From NCBI RefSeq assembly GCF_004793885.1, contig NZ_SRYG01000013.1:1-64000 (forward strand): 64,000 bases of DNA. Direction: 5' to 3'. Both the position numbers and the translations under genes were made by a program. This DNA is from Dubosiella muris (lineage in GTDB: Bacteria; Bacillota_I; Bacilli_A; Erysipelotrichales; Erysipelotrichaceae). Shown piece by piece: positions 49,071 through 58,248 of the stretch (the stretch's first letter is position 1; every line of letters begins with the position of its first letter). The notes below the pieces were generated by a model that was not told where the DNA came from, made no database searches, and saw only the letters and a program-made list of their open reading frames with translations.

Positions 49071-49096
49071 GAGGATGTTCAAAGGAGGAACAAACC

Positions 49097-49273
49097 ATGA
49101 AATTCAACAAAATCAACAAAATGAAATCCGATGAAATGATCAAACGATATATGAGCTCGAGAACGAGCGACTTTGACTGGAGCATGCCTTCCAGCATTCG
49201 GCCGGCTAAATCCAACGTTCAGCTTGGCGCCGTTCAAAAGGCCGTTTTGAACGAGTCCGGCGTGCTTCATTAA
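49097..49273 (+). CDS. 58-aa small protein, unknown
   Basis: ATG 49097, SD AAAGGAGG at 49081-49088, TAA at 49271-49273. The sequence starts MKFNKINKMKSDEM and ends LNESGVLH. It is soluble, basic at the N-terminus, with Ser-rich middle and no Cys, no signal peptide and no double-glycine leader site. It has its own consensus promoter and a strong terminator, so it is a complete isolated transcription unit. I recognise no family. Nearby are an exonuclease, an XRE/TPR regulator and an ABC exporter, but no link is proven. Confidence 0.72.
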   Translation: MKFNKINKMKSDEMIKRYMSSRTSDFDWSMPSSIRPAKSNVQLGAVQKAVLNESGVLH

Positions 49274-49281
49274 TTTTCCCC

Positions 49282-49304
49282 AACGCCTTCGGGCGTTTTT
49301 TTTT
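49282..49304 (+). terminator. Terminator of the 58-aa gene
   Basis: AACGCC-TTCG-GGCGTT, then a long T-run. Confidence 0.93.
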
Positions 49305-49315
49305 GTTCCAAAACG

Positions 49316-49347
49316 CAAAAAAAAACAGCCCTCTTTTATGGCTGTTT
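49316..49347 (-). terminator. Terminator of the exonuclease gene, stop codon in loop
   Basis: AAACAGCC (49347-49340) and GGCTGTTT (49330-49323) enclose the TAA at 49338-49336; T-run follows. Confidence 0.88.
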
Positions 49348-50736
49348 GGCCAGACGTTTTGCCGCCCGAAGCAAAAGAAGCTGCCGCTCTTTTTTAAAAT
49401 GGATCGCGTCCATGAACGAGGCGCCTTTTAAAAGCCATTCCACTTCTTTTCCGGCTTGTTTTTGGTGCTGATACACGTTGGCGATTTCTACAAACAGCTC
49501 CGCGCAGCGCAAGCCGTTCGCGTACGCCTTTTTCAAAAAAGTCTTGGCTGGCGTGTAGCGCCGGCGCTTGCGCGCCTCAATGGCTTTCGTAAGATAAAAC
49601 CGGTACGCCAGGCCGCGCTCGTAATCCGCCAGATTGAATGGCTTCGCGGCTTCGATCTTCAGCTTTTGCGCAAACGGAACCGGTTTCGCCTCCTTCTGCG
49701 TATACGAAGACGTCAAAACGGTTTCGCGCAGCCGCGGTCTAATCTTCTCGTACGTCTGCTTCTCAATGCCATACATCCACTCGACACGCCGGCTTTCGTC
49801 CTCGAACGAACATTCCATCGCCTTTTGGATCGAGGCTTGAATATATGGCTTAAAATATTCCAGCTGGCCGATCTCGTCCAAAGAAAGCCGAAACAAGCCG
49901 TACTCGCATTCTTTCTGGTTGGCAAACGTCCACGTCCAGGGACATTGTTCCAGCAAATCCGCGTTGGCTAAAAGGGAAAACGAGTCGCCCGCACATACGA
50001 AGCTGCATACCGGCTTTCCTTTCGCGCGCACCGTGACGACCGAGCTGCCGCTCTTGCCAACACCCCAGTCCGCCTCGCCCATGGAAACAATGGCAGACAC
50101 GATTTCCAGCTCCCGCTTCGAAAGCGCTTGCGCCACGTTTTTGACATGCCTTTTCAAAGCCGCCTGATCACTCATCAACCGGGCGAGAATGTGTCCGCAC
50201 GCCACGGCGTCATCCAAAGCCCGGTGGTGGTTTTCCAGTTCGATGGCCAGCTCCTCGCAAACGACGTTGAGCGCGTGTCTTGACATGTGCGGCAGCAGCT
50301 TTTGCGACAAGTCGACCGTATCCAAGTATCGAATCGTCGCCGAGTAGCCGAGCCGCTCCAGCGTGGCCTTCAAAAACGCCGTGTCAAAGCCCGCATTGTG
50401 GGCGACCACGATTTCCTTTCCTTCCAGCGCGCCGCCCAAAAACCGGACAAACTGTTCCCACACCTCTTTTTCCGGTGGCGCGGTTTGCACCATTTCGGAT
50501 GTGATGCCGGTCAGTTCGGTAATAAACGGCGAAACGGTTTCAACCGAATGGACGAGCGAGGAAAACGTCTTTGCCGGCTTCCCGTTTTCAAAAAAGCAGG
50601 CACCAATTTCGATGACACGCCCGTTTTGGCTGTCCCGGCCATCCGTTTCAAAATCAATAGCGACAAAACAATCCGCGATTTTGTCTAAATCCAGCGGATA
50701 TTGTTTCATACTCCTTCGCGATACAAATGGTTTCAT
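49336..50736 (-). CDS. DnaQ-like (DEDDh) 3'-5' exonuclease with C-terminal extension
   Basis: 466 aa from ATG 50736. The DEDDh exonuclease domain fills residues about 20-185: FVAIDFETDG (D, E), AHNAGFDTAF (D) and ENHHRALDDAVA (His, D). It resembles PolC/DinG-type epsilon domains. About 280 further residues, with a TPR-like helical end (LKKAYANGLRCAELFVEIANVY), have no clear family. TATAAT at 50748-50743 lies six bases before the ATG, so a leaderless mRNA is likely; the later ATG 50709 has AAGGAG only one base away. Confidence 0.85.
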   Translation of the reverse strand: MKPFVSRRSMKQYPLDLDKIADCFVAIDFETDGRDSQNGRVIEIGACFFENGKPAKTFSSLVHSVETVSPFITELTGITSEMVQTAPPEKEVWEQFVRFLGGALEGKEIVVAHNAGFDTAFLKATLERLGYSATIRYLDTVDLSQKLLPHMSRHALNVVCEELAIELENHHRALDDAVACGHILARLMSDQAALKRHVKNVAQALSKRELEIVSAIVSMGEADWGVGKSGSSVVTVRAKGKPVCSFVCAGDSFSLLANADLLEQCPWTWTFANQKECEYGLFRLSLDEIGQLEYFKPYIQASIQKAMECSFEDESRRVEWMYGIEKQTYEKIRPRLRETVLTSSYTQKEAKPVPFAQKLKIEAAKPFNLADYERGLAYRFYLTKAIEARKRRRYTPAKTFLKKAYANGLRCAELFVEIANVYQHQKQAGKEVEWLLKGASFMDAIHFKKERQLLLLRAAKRLAKQP

Positions 50737-50742
50737 ACCGCC

Positions 50743-50748
50743 ATTATA
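50743..50748 (-). promoter_or_regulatory. -10 box directly before the exonuclease start
   Basis: TATAAT, then GGCGGT, then ATG. Confidence 0.5.
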
Positions 50749-50775
50749 CACCTACACGATTTTTAATAAAATTTT

Positions 50776-52014
50776 CTACTCCAGCTCCATCCACTCCCGC
50801 TGCCATTCGACAAGCTCGCGCAGCGATTCCACATCTTTGTCGTCCAAGATCCGCGTTCTCGTCTCGATGACGCACCCCAGCAAAAACCGGTACACGTCCC
50901 TTTTGCGGCGCGCTTCACTTTGATGGCCCAGCGTCTTCAAGGTACGGTGGATGTTTTTACGCCTCGAACGAAGTAAATCCTCCACCAGCGTCAATCCAGC
51001 TTTTGTCCATGGATCGCTGGCGATTGGAAGAAGCATTGACAGCTCCTCTTGGGCCCGACTGGTTTCGCCAAGCAAAAAGTATCCCATCGGCAGCAGCCCG
51101 AAATTGCCGTCCAAAAGCGTTTCTTTCGTCCGGTTTTCCTCGATGAGCGCGCACCCTTGCGCGAACTCCTTTTGCTGGAAGGCAATCCAGATCCGCTGGT
51201 TCACGACTTCCTGCCAAGAAACGCCCTCCGTCTTTTCCAGTTGATCCAGCTGGCGGTTTGCCTCTTCATACGCGCGCATCGAACACAAAAAGCACACCGA
51301 CTGCATCGTGGCATCCGCGGCCCGGTTCCACTGGTTTTGTTCCACAAACAGCGCTTTCGCCTTTTGCGTGAGGCGCAGTCCCTCCAAAGGATGTCGGGCG
51401 CCGATTTCCCGCTGACCGAGCCACAACAGCGCCAGCGCCTCGACTTTCCGGTCGCCGCATTGGCGGGCGAGCCGCAAGCCGGTTTCCAGCAGCCTTCGGG
51501 CCTCCCGTCCATCCGTGTTCCAAATTTGGTCGTAACCGGCCACCGCGTAAAAGAGCGCCAGCTCCCGCTCCTCCAACACGTCGTAATCCTGTTCAATGGC
51601 TTCAAGCCGCTCGTGCCACGCCTTTTTGTCCTTTCCATAAAACGGTACGTCCAACACAAAATCGAGCAGCTGACGGTGGAAATACCCGTAGTTTATCGCT
51701 TGATTTCTGATTTGGATCTCATTGGCTTCTTCCTTGTTCCGTGTGTAAATGGCGTTCCGCGCTTTCGCGATTTGCCCTTTCGCTTCGTCCAGACGACTCC
51801 AATCGTCGTCAAAGGGAATTTCGTATCGTTCCATAAAGCGTTGAAACAACGCCTCGTCAACGGCCCGGATTCCTTTTTCCATTTGAAACAATGTCGTTTT
51901 CGAAACCGAAAGATCGCCAGCCACGTTTTCGAGGGAAAATCCCCGTTGCGACCGCAACGCCCGCATAAGCGCGCCTTGAACGTGGCTTTTCTCGTTTTTT
52001 CCAGTCTTCAACAT
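50776..52014 (-). CDS. XRE-type regulator with TPR-like C-terminal domain
   Basis: 412 aa. HTH at residues about 15-65 (RSQRGFSLENVAGDLSVSKTTLFQMEKGIR), then about 330 residues of helical repeats rich in Ala, Leu and Glu. This is the layout of RRNPP/Rgg-type peptide-sensing regulators and of related cytosolic regulators. No signal-peptide gene was found in the short intergenic region to the ABC gene. It is divergent from the ABC exporter, which is its likely target. Confidence 0.78.
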   Translation of the reverse strand: MLKTGKNEKSHVQGALMRALRSQRGFSLENVAGDLSVSKTTLFQMEKGIRAVDEALFQRFMERYEIPFDDDWSRLDEAKGQIAKARNAIYTRNKEEANEIQIRNQAINYGYFHRQLLDFVLDVPFYGKDKKAWHERLEAIEQDYDVLEERELALFYAVAGYDQIWNTDGREARRLLETGLRLARQCGDRKVEALALLWLGQREIGARHPLEGLRLTQKAKALFVEQNQWNRAADATMQSVCFLCSMRAYEEANRQLDQLEKTEGVSWQEVVNQRIWIAFQQKEFAQGCALIEENRTKETLLDGNFGLLPMGYFLLGETSRAQEELSMLLPIASDPWTKAGLTLVEDLLRSRRKNIHRTLKTLGHQSEARRKRDVYRFLLGCVIETRTRILDDKDVESLRELVEWQREWMELE

Positions 52015-52085
52015 TCCTGAATATCCTTTCCTTGAGAAAATACAGCTCCATTATAAAATGATTTCAAACGAGAAAGGAAGACTTT

Positions 52086-53645
52086 ATGATTCGTCGACTG
52101 TTTTTTCATCAAAATCGCCTGCTCGCGCAAATTTTTTTCTGGCTCGTGCTGGCGGCCGTCGTGGAACTCGGAAGCGCCGTCGTGTTCGGCTTGCTCATCG
52201 ACCACATCGCCGATTTGAACCGCCTTCGCTTTTACGCGATGTGCGCCGGGTTCATCGTTTTGCATTTCATCGCCCAGTACGGCCGGGAGCGGATCATGGA
52301 GAAAGCGAAGCGCCAGACGCGGGTGACTTTGCTCGAGGGCGCGATCCAGGCGTACCTGGCCGAGTCGAACATAACATTTCACCAAACGGAATTGAACGCC
52401 TACTTGAACAAGCTGTCCACCCAGATGGACACGCTCATGGACCAGTACATGACGCCGTTGCTGAAGGCGATGGGGCTGGCCGTCAACTTCGTATTTGGCT
52501 GCGTGTACTTTTTCACCCTTTCCCCGCTGATCCTTTGCTTTTTGCTGGCGGGCAGTATCGTCATGGTCGGTTTCAACGCGCTGTTTCAAACGAAGCTGAA
52601 GGCAAGCCAGCAGGCGGTACTCGACCAGCAGAGCCAGTGGCTGGCCCGCGTCCAGACAATGTACCACAACTTTTCGGTCATCAAAAACTACGATTTGGAA
52701 AAGCGGGAACAAAACACGTTGCGAAAGACGATTCACGCCGGCGCGGACGCGATATACGCCAATCATCTTCTTCTGGCCAGGCTGGATGCGATCAATTTCG
52801 AGATCGGCTACGTGTTGTTTTTCGGGCAGGTGTTTTTGTGCGGACTTCTGCTGCGAAGCGGCGCGGCGGCCGGCCTGGCGGTCAGCGCGATGCAGGTGTC
52901 CAACACGATCACGAATCCGGTCATCAACTTTTCGACGATTCGCAACCGGCTTGTATCCAACGCGCCGATCCTCGCCTCGTTTTTGGCGTTGCGCGATCGA
53001 GCGGTTTCCTCTTCCATTCCAAGTGAGGATCCCAACTCGATCCCGGTTCAAATCGACAAGCTCGTCATCCAGGGCAAAACGATTCTTCATGACATCGACT
53101 TCACGTTCCGCGCTCATGAAAAGGTCATGATCGTCGGCCCGTCGGGTTGCGGCAAGACGACGTTGTTCAACGTGATCAAAGGCGACATCGCGCTCGATCC
53201 GCCGCTGCCCGACTTTCACGCGTATTGTTCGATCGTCGAGCAGGACGCGCCGTTGTTTCCAGACAGCGTGGCGGACAACATTTGTCTGGATACACCACGC
53301 GACGAAAACCGGCTCGCCGAGGTTTTGGATCTAGTTGGACTTTCCCATTTGGATCCAAACCAAAGGCTGCGTTTGGATCACGACGTTCTTTCGGGCGGCG
53401 AACGCCAGCGCATCCAGCTGGCCCGGGCATTGTACCAGCGACGGCCTTGGCTTTTGCTGGACGAGGCGTTTTCCGCGCTGGACACGCAAACGACCGCGGC
53501 CATTGAACGCGTGTTTGTGGAATGTTCCGAATTGGCGATGGTTTCCATTTGCCACAAACCGGTCGCGGCCAATATGGCGCTTTACGATGCGATCGTCTTC
53601 ATGGAACGGGGAACGATCCAGCGTGTGCAAAGAAAAGAAGATTGA
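52086..53645 (+). CDS. ABC transporter, fused permease and ATPase
   Basis: 519 aa, ATG with GAAAGGAAG. Six membrane helices in residues about 10-290, then the nucleotide-binding domain with Walker A GPSGCGKTT (about 358), signature LSGGERQRIQ (about 440) and Walker B WLLLDEAF (about 460). Exporter half-transporter without a C39 peptidase domain, so it must dimerise. Substrate unknown; drugs, lipids or peptides are possible. It is divergent from the XRE/TPR regulator. Confidence 0.9.
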   Translation: MIRRLFFHQNRLLAQIFFWLVLAAVVELGSAVVFGLLIDHIADLNRLRFYAMCAGFIVLHFIAQYGRERIMEKAKRQTRVTLLEGAIQAYLAESNITFHQTELNAYLNKLSTQMDTLMDQYMTPLLKAMGLAVNFVFGCVYFFTLSPLILCFLLAGSIVMVGFNALFQTKLKASQQAVLDQQSQWLARVQTMYHNFSVIKNYDLEKREQNTLRKTIHAGADAIYANHLLLARLDAINFEIGYVLFFGQVFLCGLLLRSGAAAGLAVSAMQVSNTITNPVINFSTIRNRLVSNAPILASFLALRDRAVSSSIPSEDPNSIPVQIDKLVIQGKTILHDIDFTFRAHEKVMIVGPSGCGKTTLFNVIKGDIALDPPLPDFHAYCSIVEQDAPLFPDSVADNICLDTPRDENRLAEVLDLVGLSHLDPNQRLRLDHDVLSGGERQRIQLARALYQRRPWLLLDEAFSALDTQTTAAIERVFVECSELAMVSICHKPVAANMALYDAIVFMERGTIQRVQRKED

Positions 53646-53651
53646 GAAAAA

Positions 53652-53690
53652 GGAAATCGGATTTCGCGAAACGGATTTCTTTTTCTATAC
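53652..53690 (+). terminator. Probable terminator of the ABC gene
   Basis: GAAATC and GATTTC arms around TTTCGCGAAA, then TTTTTC. Confidence 0.65.
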
Positions 53691-53748
53691 CTCCCGCACC
53701 AAAAACGCGCAATTTACACTTTTTCAAGGGACTTTTTAATTTCTGCGC

Positions 53749-53772
53749 AAAAAAGGACAGCTTGCACTGTCC
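53749..53772 (-). terminator. Terminator of the PTS/MupG operon
   Basis: GGACAG-TGCAAG-CTGTCC (53772-53755), then TTTTTT on the minus strand. Confidence 0.92.
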
Positions 53773-53780
53773 CAAAGTAT

Positions 53781-54971
53781 CTATTCCGCTTTCACAAACG
53801 TGAAGAAATCCAGCGCCTCGATCAAATCAAAGATTTCCTCCTCGCTCGCGTCGACATACCCCAGCAAGTTGCGCTGGCCGTCGTTTTTCATCGGCTTCAG
53901 CACGATTTGCACTTCGCCCGCATAATGGCGTAAGTGATCATTCACGATGACGACGTCGCCACGCTCAAACATCGGCTTGTCGCAAACGCGCGGTTTGATT
54001 TCCTCTTTGCCGCACGCCATCCGGCTCAACCGGGAACGTAGCATATAGTTCAAACAATCGCCCAGATCGGCGTGAAAGCCAAAGTACAACCGCTCCTTTT
54101 CCGCCTCGCTCAATCCTTCTTCCTCGTGAATCAAAAAAGGAATGCGAACGAGCTGTTCCTTTGGCACGGTCTTGCCATGCATCGCGTACATGCTTCGCAA
54201 AGCGCGCGCCATTTTCGGATCCACTTCTTTTAAAGAAACCGTCGCCTTGTCCAAAACCCGCGCCACGGCTTCCAGCTCTTGCTCGCTGGCGAACGCGTTG
54301 CCAAACAGCGCCAGGTCGATCGTCTTCATCGCCAGCATGTGCTTGAGCTGGGCGCTCACCGGCATATCCCGGTGTTCCTCGATTGTCGGCAGCCCGTCCG
54401 ATACCGGCCACGGGCCATGCGTTCCTTCCACCTGCGAGTTCAAAAACATCGCGACCGGAATGCCCAGCTTGTGAAAATGCGCGTTCATCCCTTTGATTTG
54501 CTCATAGCTTGGCGCCGTATAGCGCTGCGGATAAAAGTTGTGGCACGTGGAGATCCGCTCTTTTTCCGCTCCGTGCGCCAGCGCGTTGTCCACCACGCGA
54601 ATCATCGACGTGTTGTATTCGATCCGGATGCCAAACGGGTTGTTGATCAGTGCCGCGTCCCGCTCGTCCCCATACGGACCATCCATCCGAAGAATGTCAA
54701 TGCCCATTTCGTTAAAGACCGAAAGGTCGTCATAGCTGGCGCCAATCTTTTCAAAAAACCACGTGTTGACGTCGCCGTCGACCACATACCCCAGCCCGTG
54801 GGCGATGTCCGTTAGTTTTTTAAAATAATCCACGATTTCCTTTCGCGTTCCATCGACCGAAAAGATGGACGTGAAAATCGTGTCGAAGCCGTATTTCGCT
54901 CCCAATGTCAAATACGCCTCGATTTGTTCCAGTGTTTCCTGTTCCGGATACACGCTCAATCCAAGTTTCAT
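53781..54971 (-). CDS. DUF871/MupG-type phospho-N-acetylmuramidase-like protein
   Basis: 396 aa from ATG 54971 with AAGGAG. A TIM-barrel N-terminal domain (LGLSVYPEQETLEQIEAYL, GDVNTWFFEKIG, ILRMDGPYG, HNFYPQRYT) and a C-terminal beta domain (residues about 290-396) agree with DUF871. In Staphylococcus, MupG cleaves MurNAc-6-phosphate-GlcNAc taken up by a PTS. Position in a PTS operon agrees. Its substrate here could equally be another phospho-disaccharide. Last gene of the operon. Confidence 0.82.
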   Translation of the reverse strand: MKLGLSVYPEQETLEQIEAYLTLGAKYGFDTIFTSIFSVDGTRKEIVDYFKKLTDIAHGLGYVVDGDVNTWFFEKIGASYDDLSVFNEMGIDILRMDGPYGDERDAALINNPFGIRIEYNTSMIRVVDNALAHGAEKERISTCHNFYPQRYTAPSYEQIKGMNAHFHKLGIPVAMFLNSQVEGTHGPWPVSDGLPTIEEHRDMPVSAQLKHMLAMKTIDLALFGNAFASEQELEAVARVLDKATVSLKEVDPKMARALRSMYAMHGKTVPKEQLVRIPFLIHEEEGLSEAEKERLYFGFHADLGDCLNYMLRSRLSRMACGKEEIKPRVCDKPMFERGDVVIVNDHLRHYAGEVQIVLKPMKNDGQRNLLGYVDASEEEIFDLIEALDFFTFVKAE

Positions 54972-55058
54972 GTTCGTTTCTCCTTTATTCTTTGGATTCA
55001 TTATAAAGAACAATCCAAAGCGAAGGGAACAAATCTTTTCCTAACGCCGGAATGTTTT

Positions 55059-55811
55059 TTACTTCACCTCGTCATACGATATGACTTGCACGTCGTTGTC
55101 TTTCAGCCATTGTTTGACGTCCGGATCTATCGTCATTTGCACTTCCAGCGTTCTTGGCTTGAGCAGCGAGGATGTTTTTAAAATAAACGCGTCCAAATAG
55201 CCCGGGTGGAGCACCATCATCGGAACGACATTCTCGTCATAGTCCGCCAGCGCCATCCGCTTCAACGTTTCAAACGGGTCGTAATCTTTGTCGTTGAAAT
55301 GAAAATTGCTTGCCATCCAGCTGTTTTTAAACGGAACCGGTCCGCTAAAGCTCATTCCCAAATAGTGCAAGCCATGCCGCTTCGCCACGATTTCCAGTCC
55401 CTTGAAAAAGTTGTCGCTTGCCACCGCGTGTCCTTCAAAGTAGCCCGGCTTTCTGCCCGTGATTTCCTTGAATTTTTCATATTGCGCTTCGATTTCCAAA
55501 ACGACCTCCTCCAGGTCGACAAAATCCTCTTTCGCCGAACGATATGTCTTTGAGCTTTTGAAATTGCCGTTTTCGTCCACAAGCGATGGAATATCCTTCG
55601 GATCGCAAAGCGGTTTCCCCACACAAATGTTCGTATGCTGTCCGATACACACATCGAGATCCTTGATCAAATCAAACCCGTTTTTCGCTTCCGGCATGTT
55701 CGGCATCAGTCCCACCGACCGCACGATACCATGCCGAACGCTGTCCATAATGCCGTAGTTCACACCCCGCGAATAGCCCAAATCGTCCGCTCTTACTAAA
55801 ATCTGCTTCAT
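55059..55811 (-). CDS. chbG: ChbG/YdjC-family carbohydrate deacetylase
   Basis: 250 aa, ATG with AAAGGAG. The metal-binding RADDLGYSRGVN (Asp-Asp about 8-9) and His in GQHTNI (about 59) and GHAVAS (about 128) are the family's active-site elements. ChbG removes an N-acetyl group from chitobiose-type phospho-sugars. Together with the PTS and MupG-like gene it suggests uptake of a GlcNAc-containing disaccharide. Confidence 0.87.
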   Translation of the reverse strand: MKQILVRADDLGYSRGVNYGIMDSVRHGIVRSVGLMPNMPEAKNGFDLIKDLDVCIGQHTNICVGKPLCDPKDIPSLVDENGNFKSSKTYRSAKEDFVDLEEVVLEIEAQYEKFKEITGRKPGYFEGHAVASDNFFKGLEIVAKRHGLHYLGMSFSGPVPFKNSWMASNFHFNDKDYDPFETLKRMALADYDENVVPMMVLHPGYLDAFILKTSSLLKPRTLEVQMTIDPDVKQWLKDNDVQVISYDEVK

Positions 55812-55892
55812 TTTCCTTTTCTCCTTTTTTCCTTTATTGTATCGAATAAGAAGAGCTACGGAAGAATGTTTCTTCCGCGGCCCGTCTTTGGA

Positions 55893-57326
55893 TTAAATTT
55901 CCAATACAGGTTCCAGCTCCTCGGCCTTTTCCACTTCGTCCTCTTCCTCGAAGCCCCCTAAGATGTACGTCAAGACCGCGGTTGCCAGCATGCCAAGCAC
56001 GGAAGCGATGATGCCATTGACTAAATTGCTCGTTCCTCCGGCCACAAAGCCAAGGACTGACAAAAAGTTCGTCGCGCCCAGCACATAGGTACTTACATGC
56101 GTAATCCCCGCGTACAAGCCACCAAGCAGGCCACCGCCAAGCAGCGCCAGAAACGGTCGTTTGTAGCGCATGCCGACACCAAACAGCACCGGCTCGGTCA
56201 CACCGCCAAGAATACCCGACACGAAATATCCAAAGCTTTCCGCTTTTTCCTCTTTGTTTTTTTGCTTAAAGAACGCGCCCAGCGCCATACCGAACGCGGA
56301 CCATGTCGCGATTCCTCCGGCAACAAGCACAAACGAATCGCTTCCTGTCTGAAGCATCGTCGTAATGGCGAATGTAATCAGCACCGCGTGCATGCCCGTC
56401 ATGACAAGGAACTCCCACAGCGCCGCGACAACCGCTACCGCGACAAAGCCGCCCACATCGCCAAAGCCAATCAGCAAATCGCCTACCCACGCGCCAATAT
56501 AGCCGCCAATCGGACCACAGACGCAAAACAGAAGCGGAACCATGACAGCGAGGGTCAGTGTCGGCACAAAAATCGTCGACAACACATCCGGAACGACTTT
56601 TTTAAAGAACGTTTCCACGACGCTCATGATCGCGACCGCCAGTAAAATCGGCAAAACGGATTGCGCGTACGACTGCACCGGCGCGCTCAACAAGCCGTAA
56701 ATCGAAATCGACTCCTTTGTTCCGATCAAGTTGACAAAATCCGGCACCAGCAGCAACGTTCCCATCATCATGCCTAGCGTGACGTTGGCGCCCAGCTTCT
56801 TGGCCGCCGAATACCCGAGGAATACCGGCAGAAAGTAATAGAACGCGTTGTAAATCGCGTTCAACAGCAAGTACGTGTCACTCTCGGCGCTAATGAGCTT
56901 TAACATGTCCGGCCCAATCAAAACAAGCACGGTTTTGAACATCGCCGCTCCGATCATGACGCCAATCAGCTGCGTCATCGCGCCCGACATATAGTTCATG
57001 ATGTTCGATCCGATCGTTTTCAACGTCAGTTTCTCCTTAGGCTGATCAAGGTTTTCCTCGATCGCGGCATGTTGCTGGAAGCCGCCCGTTTCGCACACCG
57101 CCTTGTACACCTTTGGCACGTTTTGCCCAATGATGATCTGGTACTGGCCGCCCGAATGCGCGACGCCCAGCACGCCTTTGATTTTCTTTACCTTTTCGTC
57201 GTCCACGATGCTTTCATCTTTCAAATTCAGGCGCAGCCGCGTCATGCAGTGCGTCACAAACGAAATGTTTTCTTTCCCGCCCACAAGCTCTAAAACGCTT
57301 GCCGCGATTTGCTGGTTTTTTTCCAT
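55893..57326 (-). CDS. PTS EIIBC permease, glucose/beta-glucoside superfamily
   Basis: 477 aa, ATG with AGGAGG. EIIB domain (1-80) with active-site Cys in THCMTRLRL (residue about 26), then EIIC with about ten helices; GMHAVLITFAI and FGVGMRYKRPFL lie in conserved parts. No EIIA domain is fused, so the EIIA at 58249 supplies it. Substrate class: beta-glucosides, MurNAc or related; the operon partners favour an amino-sugar disaccharide. It is preceded by a RAT/terminator element. Confidence 0.9.
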   Translation of the reverse strand: MEKNQQIAASVLELVGGKENISFVTHCMTRLRLNLKDESIVDDEKVKKIKGVLGVAHSGGQYQIIIGQNVPKVYKAVCETGGFQQHAAIEENLDQPKEKLTLKTIGSNIMNYMSGAMTQLIGVMIGAAMFKTVLVLIGPDMLKLISAESDTYLLLNAIYNAFYYFLPVFLGYSAAKKLGANVTLGMMMGTLLLVPDFVNLIGTKESISIYGLLSAPVQSYAQSVLPILLAVAIMSVVETFFKKVVPDVLSTIFVPTLTLAVMVPLLFCVCGPIGGYIGAWVGDLLIGFGDVGGFVAVAVVAALWEFLVMTGMHAVLITFAITTMLQTGSDSFVLVAGGIATWSAFGMALGAFFKQKNKEEKAESFGYFVSGILGGVTEPVLFGVGMRYKRPFLALLGGGLLGGLYAGITHVSTYVLGATNFLSVLGFVAGGTSNLVNGIIASVLGMLATAVLTYILGGFEEEDEVEKAEELEPVLEI

Positions 57327-57341
57327 CTTTCTTTTCCTCCT

Positions 57342-57380
57342 AAAAAATAAAACCCAAAAACACCATTAAAAGTTTTTGGG
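57342..57380 (-). terminator. Regulated terminator before EIIBC
   Basis: CCCAAAAAC (57380-57372 on the minus strand) pairs with GTTTTTGGG (57361-57353), followed by TTTTATTTTTT. The RAT element overlaps its 5' side. Confidence 0.85.
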
Positions 57381-57409
57381 TCATGCCCTGTTTTCCAGGT
57401 TACAATCCT
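57376..57409 (-). promoter_or_regulatory. RAT antiterminator site 2, overlapping the LicT stop
   Basis: AGGATTGTAACC (57409-57398) opens a LicT/BglG-type ribonucleic antiterminator. Its TAA is the stop codon of the antiterminator gene, so the RNA target includes the last codons of its own regulator. Confidence 0.72.
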
Positions 57410-58236
57410 CGTTGAATAAATCGGTTGATATGGATCATCAAATACAGGATCTCGTCCTGCGAACAATCCGCGGAATATTCTTCCTTCAAAAAATCGTTGA
57501 TCTTCATCGCCGTCTTGAACGAATCCGGATACTTTTCCATCATCAGGGCGAACAAGTCGCTCGTTTCGTCTTTGAACTCCTCGTGACGGTCCTTGCGCTT
57601 CACAAAATAGGCGATGTGGTTTTTAAACCGGTAGTAGTTTAAATCCTTTCGGGAAATCTGAATGCCGAAATCGTGCTCGATCGTCGCGATGGCGAACTTC
57701 AAGATCCGGTCCGACCGCTGCGACGCCGTTTCCGTCTTCCCTTTCCTGTCCCCGATCTGGTTGTTGATTAAATGCATCGCGATGCATGTGATCTCGCCTT
57801 TAGGCATCTTCACCCGAAAGTTGTGGTTCACGTTTTTCACGATCCAGTACGCCCGCTTGTTTTCCTGCGGATACTCCTGCTCGATTTCATCCGAGTAGGG
57901 AAACTGGATCGCCATCCCTTTGTTGAAGCGTTCCAGCGCGAACGTGATATGGTCCGTCAAAATAAAGACGAGGTTGGGATTCCATTCCGCGATGATTTTG
58001 GTCGAAACCACGTTCATCATTTTCGTGCACAACAACAGCACGCGCTCGTCCACGCTGTTGATCAAATCATAGTAGCGAGGATCAATATCATAGTATGTCC
58101 GGTCGATTTTCGAAAGGTCGTTCAACTCGTAAGGAATCGCCGGAAACCCAACGCCTTTTCCAAACACGATGACTTCCTTTTCGTTTTGATCCAGTCCGAT
58201 CGCCACGTTGTTGTTGATTTTCTTAATAATCCGCAT
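57400..58236 (-). CDS. licT: LicT/BglG-family transcriptional antiterminator
   Basis: 278 aa, ATG with AAAGGGAAG. N-terminal CAT RNA-binding domain (residues 1-55: IIKKINNNVAIGLDQNEKEVIVFGKGVGF), then two PRDs (about 65-165 and 170-278) with His in ITDHITFALER and LHINRF-like segments. Binds RAT RNA to prevent termination; PTS phosphorylation of the PRDs controls it. Two RAT candidates flank it, before EIIA and before EIIBC. Confidence 0.93.
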   Translation of the reverse strand: MRIIKKINNNVAIGLDQNEKEVIVFGKGVGFPAIPYELNDLSKIDRTYYDIDPRYYDLINSVDERVLLLCTKMMNVVSTKIIAEWNPNLVFILTDHITFALERFNKGMAIQFPYSDEIEQEYPQENKRAYWIVKNVNHNFRVKMPKGEITCIAMHLINNQIGDRKGKTETASQRSDRILKFAIATIEHDFGIQISRKDLNYYRFKNHIAYFVKRKDRHEEFKDETSDLFALMMEKYPDSFKTAMKINDFLKEEYSADCSQDEILYLMIHINRFIQRGL

Positions 58237-58248
58237 CGTCTTCCCTTT

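Noticed and set aside
55859-55877. Hairpin GGAAGA-AACA-TTCTTCC after the EIIBC gene
   Set aside because: No T-run follows and it lies within an operon, so it is not called as a terminator.
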